This document shows, one piece after another, positions 26,501 through 37,338 of a DNA stretch of 64,000 bases. How positions within the stretch are numbered: position 1 is the stretch's first letter; the number at the start of each line of letters is the position of its first letter. The translations under genes were made by a program, and so were the position numbers. The notes under the pieces are model-generated. The model made no database searches, was not told where the DNA came from, and worked only from the letters and a program-made list of their open reading frames with translations. Source of the stretch: Echria macrotheca (lineage: Eukaryota; Ascomycota; Sordariomycetes; Sordariales; Schizotheciaceae). The stretch lies in NCBI GenBank assembly GCA_030411725.1, contig MU839858.1, positions 62,001 through 126,000 on the forward strand, written 5' to 3'.

Positions 26501-28443
26501 CGGGTAGTCTAATTATTAAGCGGACTACTAGTTTAGGTAGTTTAATTACTACCCGGACTACTAATCCAGTAATTTAATCACCCTTTGGACTAATAGTCCA
26601 ACTACTTGACTACTAGTAGTTATAAGTCCGGATTAATAATCTACCCCTTAATATAATATTTTTTATTTTTAAATATTATATTAAGCTTATTAATTAGTTA
26701 TTTTAATTATTATTACTAATATAAACTATATACTATCTAAATATTAGCTAATAAAATAAATAGTAAATTTTTTTATTTTCCTATTTCCCTATTTTTTTAT
26801 AATAAGTTCTCTAATTAATAAACTTTATTTATTTTCTTACTTTTTAAAGTATAAAATGGCTTAAAATGGAAATATTAGGAAATTAGCTTAGTAAAAAATA
26901 TATTTAAAGTATTTTATTAATTTAATATATAGTTATTTCCTAGTTAGCGTATTTTACTTTTTATTATTATAGTTATTAAACTTATTAAAATTAATTAAAA
27001 TATAAAGTTCTTATTTCGAGTTAATTATAAGTTTTTATATAATCGGATTTTAAATTGTTAATTAAAAATTAAGTTTATATAATTAACTTAAAGTAGCTTT
27101 TAAATATTGTATATAGTAATATACCTTACCTTTTTACCTTAAAATAAGGTTAAAAATACTATAAAAGTAGAGTAAAAAATAGTTTTTTATCGAAAAAAGT
27201 ATTAAAATGCTTATTACTATAAAATTAAACTATTAAAATATTAATATAAAATTAACTATTATTATATTATATTATTACTTATTAAGCAGTAACTTTATTC
27301 TGTAATATTATAGTTCCTTAATTTAATAAACGTAGTTAAAAACTAAGGTTATTAATTTGATCTAATTGTAACTTTTTGTATAAGTTGATTTCTAATTATT
27401 AATTGAGGTTGCGATTTACGTAATTATATTATAGTAAGTTATAGGCTAGATATATAACTATAAGCTTTATTATAGGCCTTAAACCTATTTAGAAAAACTA
27501 ATTATATTATAATAAAAATTTTGGTTTTATACAAAAAGTACTTAAAAAGCTTATTTTTATAGGAATAAATTAATAATTTTAAATTTAAAATAATATAATA
27601 TATTTTTTAAAGTAGTTTAGTAATTTGGATTAGTAATCTAATAGTCCGGATTACTAGTTTAAATAGTCTAGTTACCCCTTAGACTATTAATCTAGGTAGT
27701 TTAGTTACCCCCCGGATTACTAGTCCAGTAATCTAATTACTACCCGGACTAGTAGTCCGGGTAGTCTAGTTACAGCCGTGATTCTGACTACTGGACTACA
27801 GTAGTCCGGACTACGTGACTAATGACTAAGGACTAATGTCCCAACCCTGATTAAGACCAACCTTTTCGCTACCAGGGCTATTTTTATAATACCAGCTTTT
27901 TTTATTAATATTTTCCGTTACTTTAAAGGGAATATTATCTTAAGTACTTATAAAGCCGCTATATTAATATAAGTAAGCAAAAGTAAATAAATATAAAGCT
28001 TATAAGTAATTTTAACTATAACGTAGTAAAAGAAGTCTTTTTAAAAGATAAAAATTAATAGCTTCTAGTAAAGAAAGTAAAATAATAAGAAAAAAAGTAA
28101 ACGTTAGATTTAAATAATAAAGTTCTTTAAGACTTAGGGATTACTAAAGACCCTAAATAGTAGCCTTTTAATGCCGAAGGTATTACTGACTAACACCTGA
28201 TTAGCGCTATAGCGCCTTAATACGTTATAAGATAACAGGGTTCCGGTTATTTGCCGGCACTCCGTGGCTAATTAATCGGTTAATTAACGGCTTATATAGG
28301 TATTCCGAGATATCCACAGCGTGGTGCGCTGGGCTAATGTAGAGATCTCGAGATATTTACATTGGTTATAGTGTAGGGTTAGGGTTATAGGTAGCTGATT
28401 GATCAGCGGCTGATTGCATTTCGCTCAGCCGGACCGTGGATAT
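23570..28443. mobile_element. Unclassified ~4.9 kb RIP-mutated element
   Basis: The outer ~150 bp at each side are less mutated. They begin with GGATATCCAC-like sequence on the left and, read from the right end inward, ATATCCACGG. Both ends carry GCTGATCA and GCTGAGCG motifs, suggesting loosely inverted termini. Inside the left end is a cluster of CCCCTAAAA-like units (about 23,713-23,800); inside the right end TAGGGTTAGGGTTA occurs (about 28,374). The body is AT-rich with no surviving reading frame of recognisable function. A family B element at 26,417-27,849 is nested in it. The class cannot be named. Confidence 0.45.
26417..27849 (+). mobile_element. hAT-like family B element, best-preserved copy
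   Basis: Begins CAGGGTTGGGATTTAGTC and ends TGTCCCAACCCTG, with the perfect 8 bp duplication ATTAAGAC (26,409-26,416 and 27,850-27,857). At 1,433 bp it is the best reference for the family. CCGGACTAGTAGTCC-type subterminal repeats occupy roughly the first 250 and last 250 bp, and no transposase is encoded. Confidence 0.9.
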
Positions 28444-28808
28444 TAAATTATATTAAAGATTGGGAATATTAATAATTACTTATACTCCGTTATATACTAA
28501 CTGCTATTATTTCTAGAATCCATTTAAAATGTATATTATTTTAGTTAAATAAATTACTAGTATTAATAAGATTTTAATAATTTATAATCTACAATAATAT
28601 ATTATATTTAAATACTAGCTAGATTATAGTATTTAGTGGTTTAGCTACTAACTATTATAGTTTACCTACAGCTCTACTTACTAACTACTGTAATTTAGTC
28701 ATTATTTTAACTAATAACTACTATAGTTTCCTTGATGCCATAATCCTAACTATTTGACTATTGTAGTCACTGATTTCTAACCAATGACTGACTAATTTGC
28801 CAACCCTG
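28444..28808 (-). mobile_element. Family A terminal fragment at the compartment edge
   Basis: Reverse-oriented family A interior and subterminal repeats ending in TTTGCCAACCCTG at 28,808. This is the last RIP-mutated sequence before base composition becomes normal. Confidence 0.65.
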
Positions 28809-29041
28809 CTGTTTAATGTGCCTATGTCCTTGCTCCACGAGAAAGGCGACCGCGTCTTTCTTCGATTTCAGAGAACCGTCCTAAGCTAGCTCTGAAGACT
28901 AGAAGAGGGGCCGCTTACCCCCCTTTAAGGGGTGGAAGCCTTCAGCTTCTTGCGGCTTAAGACGAATAATAATAGCTCCGAACACTATTCCCTTCTTCTC
29001 TGGCGTCCCCTAGTAGGTCATGTTCGGAATATCATCAACAG
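28809..29041 (+). repeat. LTR-like fragment sharing the hairpin block at 16.6 kb
   Basis: Starts CTGTTTAATG directly after the family A terminus. It contains AGAAGAGGGGCCGC, CCCCTTTAAGGGGTGG and GAAGCCTTCAGCTTC, then GAATAATAATAGC, matching 16,600-16,670. It could end at 29,041 with ATCAACA, the form of an LTR end, but no target duplication supports exact borders. Confidence 0.5.
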
Positions 29042-29784
29042 TTTTTGCCCGCGTCACCAGAATGTTTCTCTCGCGAAGATTGCCGGTCGAATCATCCGAC
29101 ATAACTTCATCTTTCATCCGTACTCAAGACTCAAAGCGTTAGACATACGCGCGGTTCGCCCATCTTGCGAGGCTCGAATAGTACAGAACCCATGAGACTG
29201 CTCAACTTTGGTCCTCCCACCATCACTTCTAGGGAAGTCGGCGACGAATATGCATCTCACACAAGTCTCAATTTGGTTAGATCTCGCCGCTTTGTCAGGC
29301 CTTGCTCTGGCTGGCTTCCTTGTGTTCACCCGATGCCTAGGTATCAAATACAGGCTGCCCGACGCCGCGTGCATTGTTAGGGGCAGCAACTTTAAACGAA
29401 CATATCTGAGTAGGAGTCGTAAACGGCTCCTTTAGAAGGAATTCTATTGGGCTCCACACGGCTTAAGCAAAAAAGGACATCCCTGCAAAGTAACGGCGTG
29501 GCCATCTTGTATAAAAAGGAACAACCATTCCCGGCTTCTGTCGATGTTTTCCTATTTTTTTTCTCACCATTCTCCCTAGACGGCTTTCCTCACAATCTAC
29601 CGGATTGGGCTAGTTTTATCCTCCAGCCTTTCTCTATAGTCCATTTGCAGTATTATCCGCGTAGTAACATTACTTTGCATGCCAGCGACCTGGGAAATAG
29701 GGTTACAGATACCATGAAGCTCACGTGATACCACATCGTACTGACAGAATTTTCGCCAAAGCTGGATATAGATTGTCCTCCTCA
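29042..29784 (+). other. No certain gene; possible N-terminal fragment near 29,250
   Basis: Normal base composition. A forward frame from the ATG at 29,250 encodes a short hydrophobic stretch (DLAALSGLALAGFLVF) followed by YRLP, reminiscent of the start of a membrane-anchored enzyme. It runs out after about 60 residues with no continuing domain and is not annotated as a gene. The rest is downstream flank of the acyltransferase gene. Confidence 0.3.
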
Positions 29785-31364
29785 TCAACCCTTGAACTCA
29801 AGCCTCTCCCACAGGATACGAAGTCCGGAAACTACTGGTTCATCAACGCCACAGCAAACCACATCCGCCCACCACATGGCAAGAGGCCAGAACGCGATGT
29901 ACACAAGTCCTGGATGAAGAAAACCGCCCGTATGCTCTCCATCTCCTCCTGGCACTCTTGCGACCTTCCCTGCAAGCCAGGCACCAAACGTGTACAACAA
30001 AGGACCATGAACGAGATACAAGGAGTACGATATCCTGCCCAGGTACAGCGCAAAGGACGTGGTGAACGGCCGCTGAAGCAAGGAGCAGCGAGAGACACAC
30101 AAGATGAGAAGAAAAGCGCCGATGGGAATGAGAAAGTAATCCTCCTTGCCCATTTCCCAGTATGACGTTGGAATGAGGGATTGAAAGGACTGGTAACCGG
30201 GTGCCGAGAGTCCATCTTTCGGACCGAGATTGATCTCAGGCGCTGAGAGGAGGTAGAGTGACAAGAGAAGAAGAAGCGTCCACAGGAAATTCCGAATGTG
30301 CCTGAGTATCCTTGACCTCAACGACCTCAGGTGATGAGCAGGCCGAGTAAGAGTCGATTCAGCCTTTCGGTTGCTGTTGGAGATGAATATATCCAGATCC
30401 GCCAGGAACATTCCCCCGACAAAGAGAAACGCAACCCAAGATGTGGATACAATCAGCTGCCAAGCCATCACTCCAACCAAGATGGACAACCGCATCACCG
30501 TCCGGAATCTCGACAAGGCGGCGAGGAGGAGGTAAACTACCATCGAGCCAGCAAACTCTAACGGTATCGTCCATTGATCAATGTCGTACGCAAACCCCTT
30601 GGTATCATGAATGCTATTCTGCATTGGATCGGCATGTTTGATCGAGCGACGTGCCCAATCTAGCAACTGTCGCCAGAGCGAGTCATCCCTCGGCACAGGT
30701 CTTGACGGGAAGGCTGGGACGTCACTCCAGTTCTCTTCGGCAAACAAGCCCCAGTGAGACCAAAGGGCGGTCATCAAGGCGACAGAAATTGCGGGGACGA
30801 ATAACCGAGAATGACACCGAACGAGTGAGCTTGCCAGGGACCTCTGAAGATCGTCGTATCGGCGGGCTGAGATATGGGACAGCGCGGTAAGGGAGATAGA
30901 ATATCCAGATACGACAAAGAAGATGCAAACCTGGGGTAGACCTGATACAATCAAGCGGAGGATTGGGAGTTGGATGATGTGGTCTGAGGTTGAGCGGTAG
31001 GCGCGGTGAATATCCCAGGAAAACAGGAGTAACGTCGAGTGGTGACACACAACGAAGAGGGCAGCCACGCCCCGAAGGCCATCTAATCATTGTCAGCTGA
31101 GAGAAACCCGAGGCTAAGGGATGACGGACTCAACCAGGAGGTCTGTGATGAAGTCTTCTTTGCCAAAGGTACTTCGCTTGTCCACTGGTCAGGCCGGAGA
31201 AAGCTTGGGATGAGAAAGCCAAATGCCTTGAAGGCCGTGTCACATAGATTCTCTGGGAGTCTCAAACGACAGTATCGTAAGAGAGATGGGCTAAATCGCC
31301 GTCTCTGTTCTCTGTCATTCTTCCACCGCAATTGAGCGTATCGCATTGAGCTGTTTTTGGGCAT
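29785..31364 (-). CDS. Membrane acyltransferase, acyltransferase-3 family
   Basis: Two exons joined across a 47 nt intron (31,083-31,129; GT-AG with CTGAC branch) give 1,533 nt, 510 residues. The start chosen is the ATG at 31,364; a second in-frame ATG at 31,346 is possible. The family signature NGLRGVAALFVVCHH follows the splice, with the histidine normally needed for acyl transfer. About ten hydrophobic segments follow, and near the C terminus GRISYSLYLVHGP is the second family hallmark. Fungal members are membrane enzymes that O-acylate small molecules or sugars. It is transcribed in the same direction as the FAD oxidase gene 560 bp upstream and borders a set of UstYa genes, so a tailoring role in one pathway is plausible but inferred. 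No breaks were seen. Confidence 0.85.
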
Positions 31365-31924
31365 GTTGACTGAGACGCCAAGCTCCGCGAGTGGGCAGAT
31401 GCAAGAGCCGGATTCGATCGAGAAGCTTTGTCCCGAATTGCCGTAGGATTTATTTTGAAAGGTATGATAGCACCGAGTCCGGCGAGTGGATTTCTTCAGG
31501 GAAGGACTTGTCGCGCCAATCTTCACAGGTTTAGGGAGGGGAGGGGGTTGTTGGGTACCAGGGTGGAGGGGGACATCCTCTGCGGTTGGTTCCCGGGTGG
31601 GATCTTTATGCAGCTAGAGGGGCGTCCTCTGTTGGTTCTCCGCTCTTTTGAGCTGGACACCCCTACTCAAGCGCTGCCCCATTCCAGGGCTGATATGTGG
31701 CAAGGAGTGCAGTTTGTGCATGTGAAATCCTGCGTCTAATCTCACTTTCACTCTCGGATCCGATTTCTGGCATCAAGATACGCCATGGCTTAAATATCGT
31801 TTTCTCAACGCGCGTCGGATTAGCACTGGCAAATAAATAGGTCTCATTTTGTTGGCCCCCTAGGTTCCCCCTGTATTTAAGCCTCAAGTTGCCCCTATTT
31901 AGGTACTCTCATCATCCCCAACTC
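31365..31924. other. Intergenic region between acyltransferase and FAD oxidase
   Basis: About 560 bp serving as the acyltransferase promoter and the 3' flank of the FAD oxidase gene. A forward reading frame across part of it has no recognisable features. No TATA box or repeat stands out. Confidence 0.6.
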
Positions 31925-33573
31925 TCACCTGAGTTTGTGATGTCCCGGCTGGAGCACGTGAAACACCCTATGTGGATCCACAGCCTCCCGAACAGCGTCT
32001 AATCGGGCAACATTCTCACTCCCGTAACTCTTGAGTGGTAGCTGTTCCTCAAAGCAATGATTGAGAAAGACATATGGGTGAACAACGCCGTCCGCTCTCG
32101 CAGTCTCTGTGATCCGAGAGATCATACGCCTCATGAACGCCCTCATTCTCGGAATATCCGATTCCTCGCTCCAGTGCAGATTGATGTTGACAACTGCGAT
32201 TCGACCGTCAGAACCTAGCTCGCTTCAGCGCACGTGGGGATAACTCACTTGTCAGAGGACCGTCCTCGGGATTCAAGCCTAAGGCATTACCTCCACGCTT
32301 CCGCATTTGCTTCATCGCTGGAACCGTAATAGGGTTGTAGACGATGTATATCTGAATACCAGGGGCGTTTTTGATGCTCTCAACTTCCTCGAAAAAGATG
32401 TTTGCGATCTTCATGTCGATCTCTGTCTGACTCTTAATCGTCACGGATCCAAAGTAGTTGAAGAATCCTTCCGCGTTCATGCGGTCCATCTTTTGGGCCA
32501 TCTCAAGTGTTGTCTTGACGTAGATGTACTCCTCAAGCACTCCTGTCCCTGCTTTCAGGTCGCCGTTTCGGACTGGCAAAGTTTGCGGGAGATACGGCGG
32601 GTTTGTCGCAACAAGCCGTTCCGAGATAGCAAACTCTTGAAGATGCAGCGACCACCCCAACGCCGTAGCCACCATCTGGACCTCAGGTGGCATATTGTTT
32701 GCCATCTGAGTCAGCCGGTGAAAGACGGACTCCAATGCCCGCATGTCCCATCTTTGGAACGTATACCAGGACGGTGGTTGCCGAAAGGTCTCCAGAACAA
32801 CGCTTGTCACGATTCCAAAGTTGTTCCCGCCGCCCCGAAGCGCCCAGTATAGGTGAGGATTGGAATCCTCAGAAGCCATGACAATGCTGCTGTTGGCGAG
32901 AACGACCTCAAAGCTGACAACATTGTCGCATGACCAGCCGTGATTTTGAGAGAAGAAGGATATCCCACCTATCATCAAGTTAGTAGAGCTCAGTCTAGGA
33001 TGTGCCAACTTACCGCCCAAGATAGACCCGACGACACCGGTCAAACTGTTCCGTGTTCCGGCTGATGACAGTTCCAGCGGATCCAAGAACGCATAGAGAT
33101 CCGCCCATGTCGCTCCGCCTCCCACCTCGACAAAGGTCGAAGCCCCGTCATCCCCATTTTCAACGAGTCTAATATCCCTGAGAAGTTCGAGATCTACAGT
33201 AATGCCTCCATCTGCGTTCGAAACGCCGGAGAAAGGAGAAGTTCCCCCACCCAATACCGCAAACATACACGAATATGCAACGGCAATGCTGAGAATTCCA
33301 GCGACCTGTTCTGCCGTACGTGGCGTTACTCTGCATGTTGGACGGGCACGAGCCTGAAATAAAGACCACATCTCCTTTCTCGCAGAGTCGCCCATCATGG
33401 TGATACCAGTGAAGTTTTCCGCAATTTTATGACACTATTCCTGGTCAGGAGAGTTGTGGTTTAAAGAAAGTTGCACTTACTGCCAAGTCACATGTCGGTA
33501 TCAGCGAGTTTGAGTTGCCACCTCTGACCCCGGAGATGAACCCAATGCTTGCGAGTGACATGGAAATTCGCAT
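31925..33573 (-). CDS. FAD-linked oxidoreductase, BBE-like
   Basis: Four exons (33,573-33,481; 33,434-33,014; 32,968-32,249; 32,193-31,925) with introns of 46, 45 and 55 nt join in frame to 1,503 nt, 500 residues, a normal length for fungal berberine-bridge-type oxidases. The N terminus resembles a signal peptide. The FAD domain shows PRTAEQV, GGITVDL, the GGGISFF loop created by splicing, HGWSCDNV and WALRGGGNNFGIVT. The C-terminal BBE signature is YGSENVARL...DPHRVF followed by LQPG. Where relatives carry GGH, the flavin-anchoring histidine, this protein has GGGT, so covalent attachment at that site is probably lost. Such enzymes oxidise secondary metabolites. Its neighbours are an acyltransferase and a UstYa gene on the same strand. 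Confidence 0.92.
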
Positions 33574-34558
33574 CTTGGGAATATTTCGATCAGTGAGGTA
33601 TCATCAACGCCGAATCTGGACAGCCATAAACTTTCGAATCACCCGCGCCCTCTGGGTAAGAGGTGTCAATATTGGACTCCAGAGTTCACATCGTAGTTGC
33701 ATAACGAGACTGTTGACCAGAACTCATTTATCGCATGTCATAAAAAGAGAATAAGGCTTCCCGCGTTCAGAATTGGCAAGGATCGACCAACACTGAGGAG
33801 CCCTGCCTGTGCCGTGCTGCCGCGCTGCCGCGTCAAAAAATCCGTGCCCCCGACCGGTTCCTACCGGTGAATGGCGGGCCGCCCCCGATAGGACTTCTTG
33901 CGGAGCGAGAGTCACAGCCGAAATCCAGTTTCGGATTTCATGCGGTGTGCCTCCCTACGGTGTTATCTATCACCAATCGGTGGGTCCTGTGTTGCAAAGT
34001 CTGTAGGTAGTACAGGGCAAAGTTGTACGAGGCATATCTGCGGCCATACGGCAATGTACTCCCCCTACCCAATGGAGTTAATCCTGGTGATGCTACCTTA
34101 GGAAGGTGTCCTAGGTCCGACGCAACCGAGACGGAAACGGGAAAGTCCTCTAACTTCTTGGGGGCTGAGAGACCCGAGCCCTTTGTGTAACGAAACCTCA
34201 TCAGCTTCAGGCATCACCAACTGGACCAGGCGCAGGGATCGGCGAGCAAGGTTACCAAAAACAGTCGGGGTTCCAGCGTTATGCGAGGTAGTGTGGGATG
34301 AGCTGCGCAATCACACGAGTTACACAAAAGATCATGTTGATCATCAACATTTCGTTTCTTGAACGATTATTCAGCCTTAGGTAGTAGAATGGGACACAGG
34401 ATGAAGCTCAGGATCGCCACTGATACAGCCGTGGTCTACACAACATGCGCCTCCTATCATCAGTCTCGATAACAGTCCAGAGGTTCCGGGTGGTTACTTT
34501 CTCCCGCCTTGTTCGTGGAATCCACGATTAATCTTCCACAATGGTGGGACTCATGTCT
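33574..34558. other. Intergenic region
   Basis: About 985 bp holding the FAD oxidase promoter and the 3' flank of the first UstYa gene. Several short overlapping reading frames exist on both strands, but none has a recognisable domain, signal peptide or splice pattern. Confidence 0.55.
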
Positions 34559-35585
34559 TCACTCCCGCCAATCTTGCTTGAGGTACCGTTTGGATACGCC
34601 ACGCCTGGAAACAGTGTTGTTAGCATGCACAGTTCTGCTTTGCAGGACATTCAGGAGCACCATACCGAACTTGGGATGCACAAGCAGACCCGGCTTCCCA
34701 GCATCCACTCTCCTCTCACCAGCCCATCGGAATATCGCCTCAAAGTTGACACACTCATGCTCTTGTGAAAAGTCAGCTCGAGGATGCAAGCTGTTCTCTG
34801 ACCACTGCAGAGTGAAAAGTGAGATATCAGCCCGGCACATGATTGCTTGTCGAAGGATCTCGAGGCAGTGATCTGGCTGATTGTCAGCGAAGCAGAACAA
34901 CACCAAGCAATTGGATGTCTCCCACCAGTATGAAGGCGGTTCAAGCGCTCATCATCTGCACTAATATTTGGAAAGTAATGGTCCTTCCATGTGTATTGCC
35001 GCAGTCGTTTAAGACAATGAAGCTCGTGAAAGACGCCAAGACCGGCGAAGTACATATCCGTGTCAGGGATGCGGATGGATGCGGATCCGATCTTTTCAAG
35101 GTCGCTTTTCGGGACTGCGATGTTCATATCTAAAGACTTTCAGCACATGTGGAATGCGGAAAAGCTGGTTTGTCCTACTATTGAGAAGAGCTGTCCAAGC
35201 AGCATCAACCTCTGGACTTGGAGGCCCGTTGTACGGACTCTCAATGATCAAAGTCGCGTTGTATCGCATCTTCTCGAGCTTGATGGCGCTTCTTGCAGGC
35301 GCTGTCAACTAGTCAGTTCAACTCATTCACAGGTAAGAATTGTGATGACCCACAATATATGAGAGACGCAGTGGAGGGAACTCGCAGGGCGAAGAAGAGG
35401 GTCGTGTAAATGGAAACAAGAAAGAGCTGAACAACGATGAAACGAAGCACATTTCCCCGTCCATGGCGTCTGGTGACTCGAAGAGCAGCTTCCTCAATCT
35501 TGGTGTCGGGCAGCAGAGACTGTGTCAAGTCATCATCGCTCGACCGCGAAGATGACGAGGATGCAGCAAACTTGCCTTCGTCCAT
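34559..35585 (-). CDS. UstYa-family (DUF3328) oxidase 1
   Basis: Four exons (35,585-35,354; 35,301-35,179; 35,129-34,926; 34,872-34,559), introns 52, 49 and 53 nt, total 873 nt, 290 residues. A cytosolic serine- and acid-rich N terminus is followed by one membrane segment (about 47-68). The luminal domain has SPYNGPPSPEVDAAW, the first metal-binding HxxHC motif HELHC at 153-157, and a second, HTDHC, at 185-189 formed across intron 3. UstYa proteins catalyse oxidative cyclisation and related steps on peptides, as in ustiloxin, phomopsin and cyclochlorotine pathways. Both motifs are complete, so it should be active. It is divergent from UstYa gene 2, sharing a ~900 bp promoter region that contains an assembly gap. 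Confidence 0.93.
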
Positions 35586-36486
35586 GGCTGATGTGATGGG
35601 AAAAAATTGTGTGAGGTTGTGAGTTCAAACTTTCGCTCTCCTCGACGCCCTAAGCCCGTGGTTCCCAAGTGATATGCTTACAATCTACCTGTTAGAGTTT
35701 GGCAGTGATGGGCGGGTCATCCGTGTCGACAACAGGGGGTCAAAATGCAACCTCAATAGGCATCAAGGTGGCACATAAACTATCAAAAGCATATTCCCTG
35801 CCATGAAAACTGCGCCACTTCCGTGCTCACAGTCATGCCGGTCCCCTTCAAGCCTCGATACTCGGGATTAGACATGCCGGGATTTACCTGCAGCAAAGAG
35901 AAAAAAAATCTTGATTCAAACTACCTGGGAAGAGAAGCGGAGCGTTCACCGACTCCAGAGCAGGGATTGTAAGGCTTCATGCTCCATGCTTCATGCAGAA
36001 GGATTACGGTGCAGGTATCCCGACATAGATAGGCAAGGCTTTTCCGATGTTTGGTGTCTAATGGATGACGACGCGTATGGGGGGGGGGGGGGGGGCGGCG
36101 CGGCCCGCCCGCCGCGCCCCCCCCCCCCCCCCGCCCCGCCGCCCCCGACCGCGCCGCCCCCGCCCACGCCGCCCGGCGGGGGCCNNNNNNNNNNTTGCTC
36201 CATGGTTCATGCTTAAGGTTTACGGTGATGGTTTCCCGAAATAGATTGGCAAGGCTTTTCCGATGTTTGGTGTATAATGGATGACGACGCGTTGGCCCCC
36301 CCCCCCCCCCCCCAGACACCGCCTCCAGCTCAACCAAACCGTTCGTCTCTGCAGTCTCCGCGACCGGTGGCCTCTCCCCTGTTGGATTGGTACCTGGAGG
36401 GCAGCACACCAGCTCCTGATTTCCTGACCCGACCGACACTCGAGGCTCTGTAACCGAGAACTCTCCGGGCTCTCCTCCACTTCAAA
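35586..36486. promoter_or_regulatory. Shared divergent promoter region with assembly gap
   Basis: About 900 bp separate the start codons of two divergent UstYa genes, so both promoters must lie here. The centre is unreliable: a run of Ns, homopolymer G and C tracts and a duplicated flank occur at 35,980-36,315. No specific binding site can be proposed. Confidence 0.6.
35980..36292. repeat. Duplicated ~97 bp flank around a 10-N gap, probable misassembly
   Basis: 35,980-36,076 and 36,196-36,292 are the same ~97 bp with scattered differences. The left copy runs into a G homopolymer and GC-only sequence, then ten Ns (36,185-36,194). The right copy runs into a C homopolymer. This fits one locus assembled twice from error-prone reads across a hard homopolymer, not a biological duplication. 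The GC-only stretch 36,078-36,184 should not be trusted. Confidence 0.75.
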
Positions 36487-37338
36487 ATGAAGCCAAACAA
36501 TACCTATGAGCCGGTCGCCCAGCACGATGATGCTGAGTCTCGAGGCTCTGAAGACCCTCCGGCCTTACGGTCAGACCCACGGCCAAGTTCATGGAAGTCG
36601 AAAGTTCGATGGACATCATGTCTTTGTCTCCTGGTGGCCTATTCCGCCGTCTTGCTCTTGCTTGGGAGAATGTCGATATCTTGCTCGCCCTGCTTTAATG
36701 GTGAGTGTAAGACTGTTGGAGTACAGGAAGCAAGCTAACAACCCCAGAAAAATTACTTGACGCACCAATTATCTGGGAAGAACGGACTTATCTCAGTAAC
36801 ATCCACAGCGACGTCTTCGACCCGTACTCTAGAGAGAGCAATCCCGACGTCGACGAAGCATGGGAGTCAATAATGGAGACCCACATCACAAGAATAGCTG
36901 CCGATGAGAAGGCAAGACTTCCTGGGGGAAGAGACACAGCGCCACTCTATGGCGGAGAGGAAGGATACGCTGTCCTCCTGGAAGTTTTTCATCAGTTGCA
37001 TTGCTTGGTGAGCTGAGGACTCCCTTGGAATGCGTGTCTTCATACTGATGTCGCAGAACTCTATCCGGCTAGGATACTACCAAAACTCGACCGGCGGCCA
37101 TGGAATTGTCAAGGGATTTGAGAGTCCAGGAGGACATTCCGATCACTGCTTCAGCTATCTTGCCCAAACCTTGATGTGTCACGCTGATGTGGGAGTAATG
37201 ACAACAACCTGGCATGAGCAAGCCCAAGTCTTTACTGCCGACTTCAATGTCACAAAGCAGTGCCGAAACTTTGATGCCATTCAAAAGTGGGCGAGGGGAA
37301 GGAAGGCGAAATATTACCCAAAAAAGAAAAACAACTAG
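36487..37338 (+). CDS. UstYa-family (DUF3328) oxidase 2
   Basis: Three exons (36,487-36,700; 36,748-37,007; 37,057-37,338) with introns of 47 and 49 nt give 756 nt, 251 residues. A membrane segment lies at about 41-61. The first HxxHC motif, HQLHC, is at 153-157 and ends exon 2; the second, HSDHC, is at 185-189, followed by LMCHAD. The C terminus is lysine-rich. Both metal sites are intact. It forms a divergent pair with UstYa gene 1, and its 3' end faces the small secreted peptide gene on the other strand. Function is inferred from the family: an oxidative cyclase or oxidase acting on a peptide in the secretory pathway. Confidence 0.92.

Larger units (their letters stand above)
1..28808. other. 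AT-rich RIP-mutated transposon compartment
   Basis: The whole stretch is dominated by A and T, rich in TA dinucleotides and free of any intact gene. Recognisable transposon coding regions in it are riddled with TAG/TAA codons and C-to-T or G-to-A substitutions, which is what RIP does to duplicated DNA in Pezizomycotina. The right edge is sharp: the last transposon end is at 28,808 and normal-composition DNA follows. The separate entries below give the elements whose ends can be placed; the rest is fragments of the same families. Confidence 0.9.

Noticed and set aside
23570..28443. Starship or Helitron assignment
   Set aside because: No tyrosine-recombinase captain, Rep/helicase motif or diagnostic 3' hairpin could be read; the ends do not match either class.
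29725..30165. 146-codon forward frame
   Set aside because: Antisense shadow of the acyltransferase coding region, which has clear family motifs on the minus strand.
32307..32852. 181-codon forward frame
   Set aside because: Antisense shadow of the FAD oxidase gene.
36078..36184. Glycine/proline-rich frames in the GC-only tract
   Set aside because: They are translations of sequencing or assembly noise next to the N gap.
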